Of a stretch of 64,000 nucleotides of DNA, positions 6,782 through 14,649 are shown one piece after another. A model generated the notes under the pieces. It ran no database searches. It was not told where the DNA came from and saw nothing but the letters and a program-made list of their open reading frames with translations. The DNA lies in the NCBI GenBank assembly GCA_023420415.1, contig JAEZWF010000018.1:62001-126000 (forward strand). The letters are read 5' to 3'. The DNA comes from Actinomycetes bacterium (GTDB lineage: Bacteria; Actinomycetota; Actinomycetes; Actinomycetales; Dermatophilaceae). A program made the position numbers and the translations under genes. Each line of letters opens with the position of its first letter. Position 1 is the first letter of the stretch.

Positions 6782-8067
6782 GCCGGGTTCTCCTTGGTGT
6801 GGGTGGGGTTTCGGTGCTGCAGCAGGTAGTCCTCGACGAGGTGGCGGCCGGGTATGCCGCCGTCGGGGATGGGTCGGTCGGTGCGGCGGGCCCAGGCGTG
6901 GACGTCCTGGGTGGTGATGCCATTGGCGGCCATGAGGTCCTTGAGCCCGCGGGCATGGTCGCGCCCGGGGCGCCCGGTCTGCGCCCGGGCGGCAGTGCGC
7001 AGGGTGACCCCGTGTTCGCGCAGGATCCGGCCGACCGTGGTCTGGCCGATGCCGAGCCGGTGGGCGACCTGCTTGCCAGTCAGGCCCGTCTGGTAGAGCT
7101 CGATGGCGGCCTGCACGGTCTGGTCGGGGATCTGGTTGCGGCCGCCGCTGTTGGTGTGGCGGTCGTCGCGCATGGTGACGCCGGCGCGGATGAGGCGGCG
7201 GCGGACGGTGGCGGGGCCGCACCCGAGCTGGGCGGCGATGGCCGGGATGGTTGCGCCGCTGGTGTAGGCCCGGACGATCTGGTCGGTGTCGATGTGCTGG
7301 CCGCGGCGCATGGCCTCGAGGTGTTTGCCGTCGACGGTGGTGACGCCTCGGCGCCGGAACTGCCCGAAGACCGCGCGCACGCTGACGCCGTGGTGGTTGG
7401 CGATCTGGGTGACGGTCATGCCCTGCCCGGCCTGGGTGATGGCCAGGGCGACGTCGAACGTGGGCTTGGGGCCTCGCGGCTGGTTGGGCACGTCGATGCC
7501 GGCGGCGACCAGGTGGCGGCGCACGGTCTGCCGCTGCAGCCGTGTGGCTTCGGCGATGGCGTCGACTGGTTGGCCTTGGGCGTGCAGCTCGAGGATGAGC
7601 CGGTCCCGGCGGGCGGTGAGCGTCTCGGCCGGTGGGGTCTTGCGGCTGGTCTTGCGTCCGTCGCGGGGTTCGATCCCGGCCGCGCGTAGGTGCTTGCGTG
7701 CGGTGGTGAGGGTGCAGCCGACCTGCCCTGCGGCTTCGGCCAGGGTGGCGCCCGCCCGGTAGGCGTCGACGAGGGCGGTGACATCGATGCGGGGTCCGCG
7801 GGGTCGCTGCTGGCGTGGCCGCCGGCGGGCCTTGGCGGCCTTGGTGGGCGTGCGGACGAGGACCTTGGGTTCGGTCTCGACGAGGATGCCGAGGCGCTTG
7901 AGTCGGGCGACGGCGTCGGGGTCGACCGCGGGCGCCTGCCGGATGGGGGAGACGCGGGCGTGGGCGCGTTCGAGCTGCTGGAACGGGTCGCCGCCGGAGC
8001 GGCGGGTCCCGGTGGGGACGTGCGTGGTGTGGCCGATGGGTGCGGCGACCGAGCCGTATGCGCGCAT
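6778..8067 (-). CDS. Protein with five tandem helix-turn-helix units and an Lsr2-like C-terminal domain
   Basis: The 429-residue protein has a basic N-terminus (KAAKARRRPRQQRPRGPR, ~76-93). Five similar ~39-residue helix-turn-helix units follow at about 98-136, 157-195, 206-242, 263-301 and 318-356. Units share a Tyr/His-x-x-Gly start, an IA or AA helix, a TVRR or TARK recognition helix and an AAGI or RAGV end. Residues ~376-415 (VHAWARRTDRPIPDGGIPGRHLVEDYL) resemble the AT-hook-like DNA-binding domain of actinobacterial Lsr2. It should contact a long DNA site. It lies mid-operon with 4-base overlaps on both sides. Its role is unknown: a regulator, an origin binder or a counter to host Lsr2 silencing are options. 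Confidence 0.7.
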   Translation of the reverse strand: MRAYGSVAAPIGHTTHVPTGTRRSGGDPFQQLERAHARVSPIRQAPAVDPDAVARLKRLGILVETEPKVLVRTPTKAAKARRRPRQQRPRGPRIDVTALVDAYRAGATLAEAAGQVGCTLTTARKHLRAAGIEPRDGRKTSRKTPPAETLTARRDRLILELHAQGQPVDAIAEATRLQRQTVRRHLVAAGIDVPNQPRGPKPTFDVALAITQAGQGMTVTQIANHHGVSVRAVFGQFRRRGVTTVDGKHLEAMRRGQHIDTDQIVRAYTSGATIPAIAAQLGCGPATVRRRLIRAGVTMRDDRHTNSGGRNQIPDQTVQAAIELYQTGLTGKQVAHRLGIGQTTVGRILREHGVTLRTAARAQTGRPGRDHARGLKDLMAANGITTQDVHAWARRTDRPIPDGGIPGRHLVEDYLLQHRNPTHTKENPA

Positions 8068-8294
8068 CAGGCCACCGCCGTGGGCTGGTGGGACTGGACG
8101 TGCTCGACGAGGGCCTGGACGGCAAGGTCTCGGCTGGCCAGACGGGTGATGCCGTGGCATCCGGTGGTTGGCAGGCTCGACCACTCGTAGCCGAGTTCCT
8201 TGGTGCCGCCGACGGTGCCGATGCGCTGACCGTCGAGGTGGACGGACCAGCAGTCGATGCCGGGCTGCAGCCGCTGAACGGTGACGTTGTCCAT
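8067..8294 (-). CDS. Small hypothetical phage protein (75 aa)
   Basis: No family is recognised. Alternating hydrophobic residues with Gly turns (CWSVHLDGQRIGTVGG) predict a small beta sheet, followed by a C-terminal helix. The ATG at 8,294 shares its A with the TGA of the resolvase gene (TGATG). It also ends directly at the start of the five-HTH gene, so it is coupled on both sides. Confidence 0.55.
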   Translation of the reverse strand: MDNVTVQRLQPGIDCWSVHLDGQRIGTVGGTKELGYEWSSLPTTGCHGITRLASRDLAVQALVEHVQSHQPTAVA

Positions 8295-8815
8295 CACGCC
8301 ACCGCCTGCGCTGGTCGGGTGACCTTGACCAAGGCTGCGAGGTGCGTCTGCGGCAGGTCGACGAGGGGCTCACCGAGGACGTGGTGGCCGAGGGCGCGCA
8401 GCCACCACGCGTCGACCTGGTTGTCGTCACGCAGGTCCACCCCGGTGCGCTTGAACAGCTCGACGCGCATGTCGGGCTTGGTGGCGTTGCCCTTGCCGGT
8501 GGCGTACTTCTTGAGCGTGGCAGGGGCCACCTCGAGCACGGTGTGGTGGGCTAGGTGGAGCTCGTGGATGAGCAGCCACCACAGGCCGTTGCGGTCGAGG
8601 GTGCCGCCTTGGCGGGACTGGCCGAGCGACGGGGCCTCGATGACGACGAGGTCGACGTCGTCCAGCGGTAGGACGTCAGCGACGATGTCGAGGAGCCGGT
8701 CGTGGCGGTCGGTGAGGGTGTCGCCGAGGGGCTTGCTGGTGATGGTGGTCAGGTCGCCGTCGGCGTTGGCGACGCCGGTGCCGGTGAGGCTCGGGTCGAT
8801 GCCGATGACGTTCAC
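8294..8815 (-). CDS. RuvC-like Holliday-junction resolvase
   Basis: The 173-residue protein has the RNase H-fold pattern of RuvC: IGIDPSLTGTGVA at the N-terminus (Asp7), LVVIEAPS with Glu60, and DNQVDAWWL near the C-terminus with Asp131/Asp135. These acidic residues would hold the two metal ions that cut branched DNA. Phages use such enzymes to resolve replication or recombination intermediates before packaging. The GTG start at 8,815 overlaps the upstream TGA. It differs from host RuvC in length and the Trp-rich centre. Confidence 0.8.
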   Translation of the reverse strand: MNVIGIDPSLTGTGVANADGDLTTITSKPLGDTLTDRHDRLLDIVADVLPLDDVDLVVIEAPSLGQSRQGGTLDRNGLWWLLIHELHLAHHTVLEVAPATLKKYATGKGNATKPDMRVELFKRTGVDLRDDNQVDAWWLRALGHHVLGEPLVDLPQTHLAALVKVTRPAQAVA

Positions 8816-9441
8816 GACCGCACCACCTTGTAGGCCTCGGTGAATCGCTCCCAAGCCTCGGCGGTGCCGCCGTGATCGGGGTGTGAGTGGCGGCGCGCGA
8901 GGCTGATGATCCGTTCCTCGCTGGGGTTAGCCTCGTTGAAGATGCCGCCGAGGCGGCGCAGCATGGCCCACGCCTCGTCGGCTGCGAGTGGAACCACGGC
9001 GGCGGTCGCACCGATCTGGCGGTAGCCGACGTACTGCTCGTCAGACTGTGTTGCGCCGTAACGGTTCACGGCCCGGAGCGCTTCGAGGGTCAGGGCGATG
9101 GCGCGCACGTTGTGCTGCCAGAGCTCCATCTTGTTGTTCCACGGCTTCTCGTCGTAGCGGTCACAGCGGAACAGCAGCGGCCCGTTGACGGACTCGAATG
9201 CGAGGGCGACGGCGCTGGTGGCCGGTCGGGCGTTGGCGCGCACCTGGCCGTCGATGCGAAGGTCGGCCTCGGTGATGTCCATCATCAGTACCGGGTCGGG
9301 CATGCCGCTGTTCTGGATGGCGTACACCTCGCGCTCGAGCAGGTTGAGGGTGTCCGACCAGGAGGTGGTGAACTGGGAGCGGGTCCGGGGCTTCTGGCCG
9401 ATCCAGTGGCGGTCGGTGAGCGGCCGCGTTGTGAGGATCAT
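8812..9441 (-). CDS. Phage protein with J-domain-like C-terminus (209 aa)
   Basis: Residues 1-150 are of no recognised family and contain strands and helices with a metal-free look. The last ~35 residues (LARRHSHPDHGGTAEAWERFTEAY) read as a J domain: the HPD tripeptide, then Gly-Gly and a helix ending in the usual Tyr. J domains stimulate Hsp70 (DnaK) ATPase, so the protein may recruit host DnaK to a phage replication complex as lambda P/DnaJ do. The analogy is inference. The gene overlaps both neighbours by 4 bases. Confidence 0.6.
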   Translation of the reverse strand: MILTTRPLTDRHWIGQKPRTRSQFTTSWSDTLNLLEREVYAIQNSGMPDPVLMMDITEADLRIDGQVRANARPATSAVALAFESVNGPLLFRCDRYDEKPWNNKMELWQHNVRAIALTLEALRAVNRYGATQSDEQYVGYRQIGATAAVVPLAADEAWAMLRRLGGIFNEANPSEERIISLARRHSHPDHGGTAEAWERFTEAYKVVRS

Positions 9442-9764
9442 GACGCCCCCCGCAGGAACGCCTCGGTCTCGGCGACGAGTTGGTCGGCCTCCTGGTCGTA
9501 GGGGAGGTCGTTCGGCTGGGGGAGCAACTGGTCGCAGCGGGTGCAGATGGGGCGCCCGTAGTGCGTTGCCCAGTCGGTGGTGGTGTGGCCGTTGACGGTG
9601 CACAGAAGGTGCTCGCCGGGGGTGGGGTGTGCACGCCGCGGAGTCCGTGGAGGGGTGCCGGGCTCAGCGGCGGCGTCGAAGGGGGCCTCGTTGATGGGGC
9701 CGGTGAGGTCGACCCATGCCCAGACTGCGCAAGCGACGAGTGCGACGACGAGGACGGCGACCAT
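9438..9764 (-). CDS. Small membrane-anchored phage protein with zinc-knuckle (108 aa)
   Basis: One N-terminal transmembrane helix (VAVLVVALVACAVWAWV, residues 2-18) is followed by a Pro-rich linker. A segment with His and Cys residues comes next (LLCTVNGHTTTDWATHYG then CTRCDQ), likely binding zinc on one face of the membrane. An acidic C-terminal helix ends the protein. Function is unknown. It is coupled to the downstream J-domain-like gene. Confidence 0.55.
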   Translation of the reverse strand: MVAVLVVALVACAVWAWVDLTGPINEAPFDAAAEPGTPPRTPRRAHPTPGEHLLCTVNGHTTTDWATHYGRPICTRCDQLLPQPNDLPYDQEADQLVAETEAFLRGAS

Positions 9765-9765
9765 G

Positions 9766-10617
9766 TCAGTGCCCCCGGCCGTCGTTGTCGTGGCGGCGCA
9801 GCGCCCAGGCGTACCAGGTGAAGATGCCGCCGAGGGCGAGCAGGACGATGGCGACGGCGACCTTGCCGCTGACGCCGGTGCCGGTGAAGGCGAGCCGGTC
9901 AGGTGTTGCGGACGCGGGCGTCGAAGATGCTGCGCTCGGCTGGGGTGAGGGCGCGGTGCTTGTCCAGGGCGGCCTGGATGAGGTTGTGTGAGACGACGAC
10001 GGCGGGGGCGGCGCGACGACGGAGGTCGGAGTACTCGCGGGCTCGGTCGTTGTCGTCGTAGCCGTCGCGGTAGGCGTCGAGGAGCTGCTCGACGGTGACG
10101 GGCTGGTCGTCGTCGTCGCGGGCGGCGACGTGGTAGTAGTCGCAGTCGGAGGCTGCGACTTGGCGGTGCCAGTGCTCGGCTCGCTCGTCGCAGTTGCGGT
10201 GGCCGAGGTCGTGGCTGAGGAAGTCGTCGACGAGGTCTCCGTCCGGCTTGTTGAGGATGGGCTGGTCGTCGTGGGCCATGAGGTCGTCTCCGTACTGGTC
10301 GGGGTGGAAGTCGTTGAGGTGGCAGGCGTTCCGGGGCACGTCCACGCGCCCGCGGTCAGGACGGCATACACGTCGGTGCGCCCGTCCGAGCGGGTGTGCT
10401 TGCCCGCACCGGTCGCCTCGTCGATGTGTGAGGACGCCTTGGATGGGTCGATGAGGTTCCAGCCGGTACCGGTCTCACCGCGCCCGTTGACCGGGTGACA
10501 CACCCAGGGCTTGGTGTCGTCGTGCCCGCCGGCGAATGCGGCGGTGGCTCCGACGAGCGCGAGGGACGCGGCGACGGCGGCGACCGTGGCGGCGCGGGGG
10601 ATGGTCAGGGTGCGCAT
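9766..10617 (-). CDS. Exported Ser/Thr-rich surface protein with LPxTG-like anchor
   Basis: A Sec signal peptide occupies residues ~1-30 (hydrophobic core ATVAAVAASLALVGATAAFA). A compact domain (~31-95) follows, with WVCHPVNG and AWTCPG, which could form a disulfide. Next is a ~140-residue Ser/Thr/Pro/Ala linker. The end is a sorting-like signal: LAFTGTG, a hydrophobic helix and a basic tail ending in RRHDNDGRGH. The LAFTG pentad deviates from LPxTG. The product should be exported and membrane- or wall-anchored. The ATG at 10,617 overlaps the upstream TGA. A long alternative frame (9,899-10,345) is explained by the linker's second-position C. Confidence 0.65.
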   Translation of the reverse strand: MRTLTIPRAATVAAVAASLALVGATAAFAGGHDDTKPWVCHPVNGRGETGTGWNLIDPSKASSHIDEATGAGKHTRSDGRTDVYAVLTAGAWTCPGTPATSTTSTPTSTETTSWPTTTSPSSTSRTETSSTTSSATTSATATATSEPSTGTAKSQPPTATTTTSPPATTTTSPSPSSSSSTPTATATTTTTEPASTPTSVVAPPPPSSSHTTSSRPPWTSTAPSPQPSAASSTPASATPDRLAFTGTGVSGKVAVAIVLLALGGIFTWYAWALRRHDNDGRGH

Positions 10618-11747
10618 CACGCCACCGCCGGCGCGTCGACGTCGCCACGGCGCAGGGCCGCGAGGAACTCACCGATCTGACCCGCGTCCGCGTCCGCCAC
10701 GGGCAGGGCCGCGAACTGCTCGAAGGCCTGCTCGAGCTGCGTCTGCGTCCACCCGTTCTGGCCCGCGACCGTGACCACGTTCATCCACGCGGCGCCGGCG
10801 TCGGCCTCGGGCGCGTCGTTCGGAACCTCTTCGGCGTCGACCGCCTGGTCGAGCGGTGCCTGCGCCTGGTCGATCTCGTTGCCGCGCTTGACGATCGCAG
10901 CCTTGAGCCCGTCGGTCAGGTGCCCGGCCTCGCCGGCACGGCGCCAGATCAGGTTCAGCTCGTCCTTCGACGCGGCCTGTGCGATCGCTGAGGTGTAGTC
11001 GGTCGCCTGACCGCCCTCGATCTGGCGGGCCTCCGTTGCGGCAGAACCGATCTGGAAGGTGCGGTCAGCCTGCGCCCCGAGAAGCGCCCCGGTCGTGACG
11101 TTGCGCAGCTCGACGACCGGGACGGGGAAGTGCTTGGTCTCGCCGCGGGCGACCCGGGTGCGCTGTTCGATGCGCACGCGGATCGGGACCAGGGCGGCGT
11201 CGCCCACGGCTCCGCGGATGAAGTCAACAACGCCGGCAATCTCGTCGGCCGCGTAGTACGAGCCGGTCTCGATCCGGTAGGAGCCGAGACCGGGCAGTTC
11301 GGGCAACAGGACCTTGAGGCGGGACTTGGTGTCGCACACCTTGCCCTTGGGCTGCTCGTGCCACCGCTCGCCGAACTCGGCGAGGCACAGGCAGTGCGAT
11401 CCGGAGAACGACTCGGTTTCGCCGTTGCAGCGGCGAACGCAGCCGCCCTTGCTCCACTGCTCGTAGGCCTGGGAGAGCGGGTCTCCGGAGGGGAGGATGG
11501 CGTCGATGCTGGTGGCCTTGGTGATGACGCGCCACTGCTTGCCGCCGTTGCCCATCGGCTGCCACGCCTCGACCTGCCCGCCCCACAGATGCGCGGCTGC
11601 GTCGGCCTTGGTCTGGTCGGGGCTGGTGAAGATCCACGTGTCGCTGCGGGTGGGGCGGGTCTTGCCGTTGCTGGTGGGGACGGTCAGGCCGAGCCGGAGC
11701 CGGCCGGCCTCCGCGAGCTGACGCTGGCGGTTAAGGATGCGGGTCAT
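10617..11747 (-). CDS. Gp3-like phage protein (recombination-directionality-factor family)
   Basis: The 376-residue protein begins with a conserved RQLAEAGRLRLGLTVPT motif. It has a Cys cluster (GGCVRRCNG and SHCLC) and a segment ELPGLGSYRIETGSYYAADEIAG that I associate with the actinophage family containing phiC31 Gp3-type directionality factors. The C-terminal ~100 residues are helical and acidic. True Gp3 proteins switch serine integrases to excision, but this element has a tyrosine integrase, so the role here may differ. It is coupled to the downstream gene. Confidence 0.55.
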   Translation of the reverse strand: MTRILNRQRQLAEAGRLRLGLTVPTSNGKTRPTRSDTWIFTSPDQTKADAAAHLWGGQVEAWQPMGNGGKQWRVITKATSIDAILPSGDPLSQAYEQWSKGGCVRRCNGETESFSGSHCLCLAEFGERWHEQPKGKVCDTKSRLKVLLPELPGLGSYRIETGSYYAADEIAGVVDFIRGAVGDAALVPIRVRIEQRTRVARGETKHFPVPVVELRNVTTGALLGAQADRTFQIGSAATEARQIEGGQATDYTSAIAQAASKDELNLIWRRAGEAGHLTDGLKAAIVKRGNEIDQAQAPLDQAVDAEEVPNDAPEADAGAAWMNVVTVAGQNGWTQTQLEQAFEQFAALPVADADAGQIGEFLAALRRGDVDAPAVA

Positions 11748-11749
11748 GA

Positions 11750-12196
11750 TCAGACTGCCTTTCGTGCGCGATAGCCGCGCATGTAGATCCGATTTCGCTC
11801 TCTGGCGCAGGCCTTGCAGTGACGTCCGGTTCCGTCGGGGCGGACGTAGGTGTTGCGCTCATCGAGCGCATGGCCGTTCACGCACGCCGTCTTGGAGGCG
11901 TTGATGGCGGAGGGGCCGGTGGAGCGGAGAGTGTTGATCCGCCCGGTGACTGGCTCCATGTGCTCTGGATTCACGCACGCGCGGTTCCGGCACAGGTGGT
12001 CTAGTTGCAAACCCTCCGGGATGGGGCCGACCAGCAACTCGTAGACCAGGCGGTGCGCCACGACGCGGCGCGAACCAGCGCGTGGCTCGATGCGCTCACG
12101 GCCGTAACCGTTGCGCGTGAGTTCTCCAGTCCAAAGCCAGCACCCGTCAGGCTGAGGTTGGATCTTGTCGACGATGCGGTCAGGCAGCCGAGACAT
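11750..12196 (-). CDS. HNH endonuclease
   Basis: The 148-residue protein contains the HNH core at about 63-82: LQLDHLCRNRACVNPEHMEPV, with His67, Asn76 and His79 as the metal and catalytic set. A Cys-x-x-Cys zinc hook lies near the C-terminus (HCKAC). The N-terminal GCWLWTG motif is typical of phage HNH_3 nucleases. It should nick or cut DNA with a divalent metal. It may be a free-standing homing-type nuclease or part of packaging. The ATG shares a base with the exonuclease stop (TGATG). Confidence 0.8.
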   Translation of the reverse strand: MSRLPDRIVDKIQPQPDGCWLWTGELTRNGYGRERIEPRAGSRRVVAHRLVYELLVGPIPEGLQLDHLCRNRACVNPEHMEPVTGRINTLRSTGPSAINASKTACVNGHALDERNTYVRPDGTGRHCKACARERNRIYMRGYRARKAV

Positions 12197-13096
12197 CACG
12201 CAGCCGCCTTCCGGCCACGCTTCGGCTTGTACTTCCCGGCCGGGCTGATGGGCCGGTACTCGCCCTTCGTGATGTCCGAGCCGCAACCGTGCATCCACTT
12301 CGCCAGCGCGAGGCATCCCTTGAAGGCCGCCCACTCCGCTTCGCCAGTCGGCAACGGGATGAGCTCGTACGTGTTGCGTCGCAGGTTCAGCACAGCCGCC
12401 CCGTGGACGCCAGGCATCTTCACGATCGAGTCGTCCGGCAGCCATGCCTCGGTCATGTGGCGCAGGGCCGTCAGCTGCAGGGCGTACTCGCCATAGACGC
12501 TTGTCGCCGGGCGGGTCAGGCTGGTCTTGATGTCGATCAAGATCCGGCCGCGATCGTTCACGTCGCGGACAACCTTGACCGGCATGCCGGGGACGAAGCC
12601 ATCGACCGGCAGGCTGGCGATCAGGTCGAGCGTTCCGGCGTAGCCGAGGCGCGGGTTGGCGACGGTGAGCTCGACGGACTCGACGTTGGTGTTGATGTCG
12701 ATGTCGAAGTCGGTCAGGAACCGTTCGTACTGCCGAACGAACGCCTGCGCCTGCTCGTCGCCGTCCTCCTCGGGCAGGGTGGTGCCGAGGACGTGAGCTT
12801 CGGCGAGGGCGTGGACGCGGGAGCCGAAGTCGGCGGCCTTGTCGCGGGGCGACGGTGACCTGCCGGCTGATCTCCTTGCGGAGTTCCTCGCGGTTCTCGG
12901 TGCGGGATCGGAACACCAGGGACGGGAGGTTGTCCATGGCGTACTCGGCGGCGATCTTCGCGGCCCACGGGACGAGTGCGGGCTTGGCGCACCCGACGGA
13001 CAGGGCGTTGGTGACGCTGATGAGCTGCTCGCCGGTCGTGGGGTGGGTGTAGTACCGACCCTGGGCCGTGGCCTCGGCGTGACGGGGCGACGTCAT
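12196..13096 (-). pseudogene. RecB/Cas4-type exonuclease (PD-(D/E)XK), frameshifted
   Basis: The ATG at 13,096 opens a good N-terminal part to about base 12,850 (RYYTHPTTGEQLISVTNAL). The protein then continues one base out of frame (DKAADFGSRVHALAEAH) to the TGA at 12,196. Deleting one C from the CCCC run (GGGG on the plus strand near 12,846-12,849) would give ~299 residues. The catalytic core is intact in the second part: GYAGTLDLIA then ILIDIKTS, the D...D-x-K signature of phage recombination exonucleases. It probably pairs with an annealase elsewhere. It may be inactive, programmed to shift, or carry a sequencing error. Confidence 0.65.
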
Positions 13097-13423
13097 GCCG
13101 TCCACCGCCGGGTCCAGTAGTCCTCGGAGTCGTCCTCGAGGCACGTGGCCGAGCACCACACGCAGGCGTTCTTGCCGAGCCAGGCGTCCTGGTCGGTGTC
13201 GCGGACGGCGGCCGACGATGAGCTGGTCGCATCGGTGGCAGGCGAGGCCGGCGAGTTCGAGGGCGGCGGTCTGCTGTTCCTTGAGGTCGACGATGACGGC
13301 CCAGGCGTCGACCATCACGGTCAGGACTTCGTGGTCGGTCCACCCGTTGGCGAGCTGCTCGAGTGCTTCGTCGATGGCGGCGGCGGTGCGTGCCGCGATC
13401 TGCGGGGCGAGGTCGAGAGTCAT
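13093..13423 (-). pseudogene. Small Cys-rich phage protein, frameshifted
   Basis: The first ~70 residues (LAPQIAARTAAAIDEAL to ACHRCDQLIVGR) are in the frame of the ATG at 13,423. The sensible continuation DTDQDAWLGKNACVWC then ATCLEDDSEDYWTRRWTA is in the +1 frame and ends at a TGA (13,093) overlapping the exonuclease ATG. Removing one base near 13,200-13,206 would join them into ~109 residues with three Cys pairs, a likely zinc protein. The coupling of the second frame to the next gene argues that the shift is recent or an error. Confidence 0.5.
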
Positions 13424-13629
13424 CGAGTCACCTCGCCGTTCACGGCTTCCCAGCTGACGCGGTCCACGACCATGCGGTCGCCCGGTTCGGCCAGGAGCGC
13501 CGTGGAGGGGACGATCAGGAAGTCGTCACGTCGCGGGTAGCTGGTCGGCCACTTCGCGTGAGCGTCACCGCTGGCGATCTGCCTCTTTTCGTTCATGCTC
13601 GCCCGGAGGACGACGCTGCGGCGGCCCAT
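13420..13629 (-). CDS. Small hypothetical phage protein (69 aa)
   Basis: No family is recognised. The N-terminus is basic, the middle contains WPTSYPRRDDFLIVP, and the C-terminus is beta-like (RMVVDRVSWEAVNGEV). The start at 13,629 forms a TGATG junction with the upstream stop. A Met at residue 12 is an alternative. It overlaps the next gene by 4 bases. Confidence 0.5.
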   Translation of the reverse strand: MGRRSVVLRASMNEKRQIASGDAHAKWPTSYPRRDDFLIVPSTALLAEPGDRMVVDRVSWEAVNGEVTR

Positions 13630-14051
13630 CAGAGCCTCCCGCCGGCGAGGGCGTTGCGGAACGACGCGGCCTCGTCGCAGCCGGTGCACAGGTCGCCGGT
13701 GGTGGCGTAGTTCTCGCCACCGCACGGGCCCTCACAGCGGGAGGGCTCCTCCATGGCGTCGAACAGCTCGCCCGCCAGCTCTTCGGCCTGGTCGGGGCCG
13801 AGCATGAGTTTGAGCGCGGACGTCATTTCGAGGCGCTGCAGGATGACCTGCCGGGTCTTGGCGTGGTCCCACGTGCCGGGCTTGGTGTTGGCGAGCAGGG
13901 TCATGAGGTGGCCGTTGCCGCGCAGGGCGAGGGCGATGTCGGACAGGAGCCCGGCCGCGATGGGGGTGAGGTCGACCTCGACGGTGTGGTGGTCGCCGTC
14001 GACGATGCGGGTGGCGACGGGGCGGTTGGCGTCGATGCGGTTGTGGCTCAT
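13629..14051 (-). CDS. Hypothetical phage protein with C-terminal zinc-ribbon (140 aa)
   Basis: The N-terminal 100 residues are helical and hydrophobic-patterned without a recognised family. The C-terminus has Cys residues at CEGPCGGENYATTGDLCTGC, spaced as Cys-x3-Cys then Cys-x2-Cys, and likely binds zinc. It is coupled to both neighbours in the early operon. Function is unknown. Confidence 0.6.
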   Translation of the reverse strand: MSHNRIDANRPVATRIVDGDHHTVEVDLTPIAAGLLSDIALALRGNGHLMTLLANTKPGTWDHAKTRQVILQRLEMTSALKLMLGPDQAEELAGELFDAMEEPSRCEGPCGGENYATTGDLCTGCDEAASFRNALAGGRL

Positions 14052-14377
14052 GCCGACACCCCAAGCACGCGGCGCATCGCGGCGACGTCGGATCGCAGTG
14101 ACCAGTGGTCGCTTTCCAGCTGCGCGTGCGCCTCCCCATGGTCGGCCAAGCGAGCGGCGAGACGACCCAGCATCAGGGTCACGTCCGCAAAGGTCTTGGG
14201 CGCGTTGGTGATGCTGAGCCCCCCGGCGAAGGGCATCGAGGCGAACGCCATCGCCCAGCGGCGTTGGTCTTCAGGTGTGAGTTCGGCGGTCGGATCTCCC
14301 GAGATCTTGTCGAGACGAGCGCTCAGGTTCTGTGCTGACGGCCAGGTGGACGATTCGGTGGTGCTGGTCTCGCTCAT
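14048..14377 (-). CDS. Hypothetical helical phage protein (109 aa)
   Basis: A Ser/Thr-rich N-terminus precedes a helical body with LMLGRLAARLADHGEAHAQL and a C-terminal SDVAAMRRVLGVSA. No family is recognised. It begins the coupled early block after the hairpin at 14,403-14,435. The ATG at 14,377 is preceded by an AGGTACC-like weak ribosome site. Confidence 0.55.
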   Translation of the reverse strand: MSETSTTESSTWPSAQNLSARLDKISGDPTAELTPEDQRRWAMAFASMPFAGGLSITNAPKTFADVTLMLGRLAARLADHGEAHAQLESDHWSLRSDVAAMRRVLGVSA

Positions 14378-14402
14378 CGCGGTACCTTTCTGGTGGTTCG
14401 TT

Positions 14403-14435
14403 GGGCCGGGTGCTTCTTGTCGGGAGTCCCGGCCC
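14403..14435 (-). terminator. Hairpin between the two HTH genes and the rest of the early operon
   Basis: GGGCCGGG (14,403-14,410) pairs with CCCGGCCC (14,428-14,435) around a 17-base loop. It lies just after the stop of the excisionase-like gene on the leftward strand and could act as a terminator or anti-termination point separating immediate early from early genes. Confidence 0.4.
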
Positions 14436-14451
14436 TTCGGCTTGTGCGGGG

Positions 14452-14649
14452 TCAGGCGGCGCGGTGCGCGTCGAGCCACCGGTTGAGGCGTGCGGTGTCG
14501 TAGCGCCACCGCGGAGTGCGCGCGGTGCCGACGTTGATCGCGAACGCGTCGTAGTCGCCACGGCGCGTGTGTTTGCGCACGGTCTTGATGTGCTCACCCA
14601 GCACGGCCGCGAGCTGCTGGGCCGTGATGAGGCGGGGGAGCGTGGTCAT
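14452..14649 (-). CDS. Excisionase-like helix-turn-helix protein (65 aa)
   Basis: The protein is a MerR-like/HTH_17 winged helix: LITAQQLAAVLGEHIKTVRKH, then a wing RGDYDAFAINVG and a closing RYDTARLNRWLDAH. Excisionases (Xis) of tyrosine-integrase elements have this size and fold and bind att arms to favour excision. It is coupled to the cro-like gene upstream. A general DNA-binding role cannot be ruled out. Confidence 0.65.
   Translation of the reverse strand: MTTLPRLITAQQLAAVLGEHIKTVRKHTRRGDYDAFAINVGTARTPRWRYDTARLNRWLDAHRAA

Noticed and set aside
9899..10345. A 148-codon minus-strand frame with protein-like composition and C-ending codons inside the Ser/Thr-rich surface protein gene
   Set aside because: Its third codon position is the second position of the Ser/Thr/Pro/Ala codons of the main frame, which is nearly always C, so the good codon bias is automatic. 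The main frame has a signal peptide before and a sorting-like tail after this stretch. Proteomics could still overturn this.
12196..12585. Separate 129-residue gene starting at 12,585
   Set aside because: Its upstream sequence in the same frame continues the exonuclease domain back to about 12,850, and the N-terminal part is in the neighbouring frame. It is better seen as one frameshifted gene.
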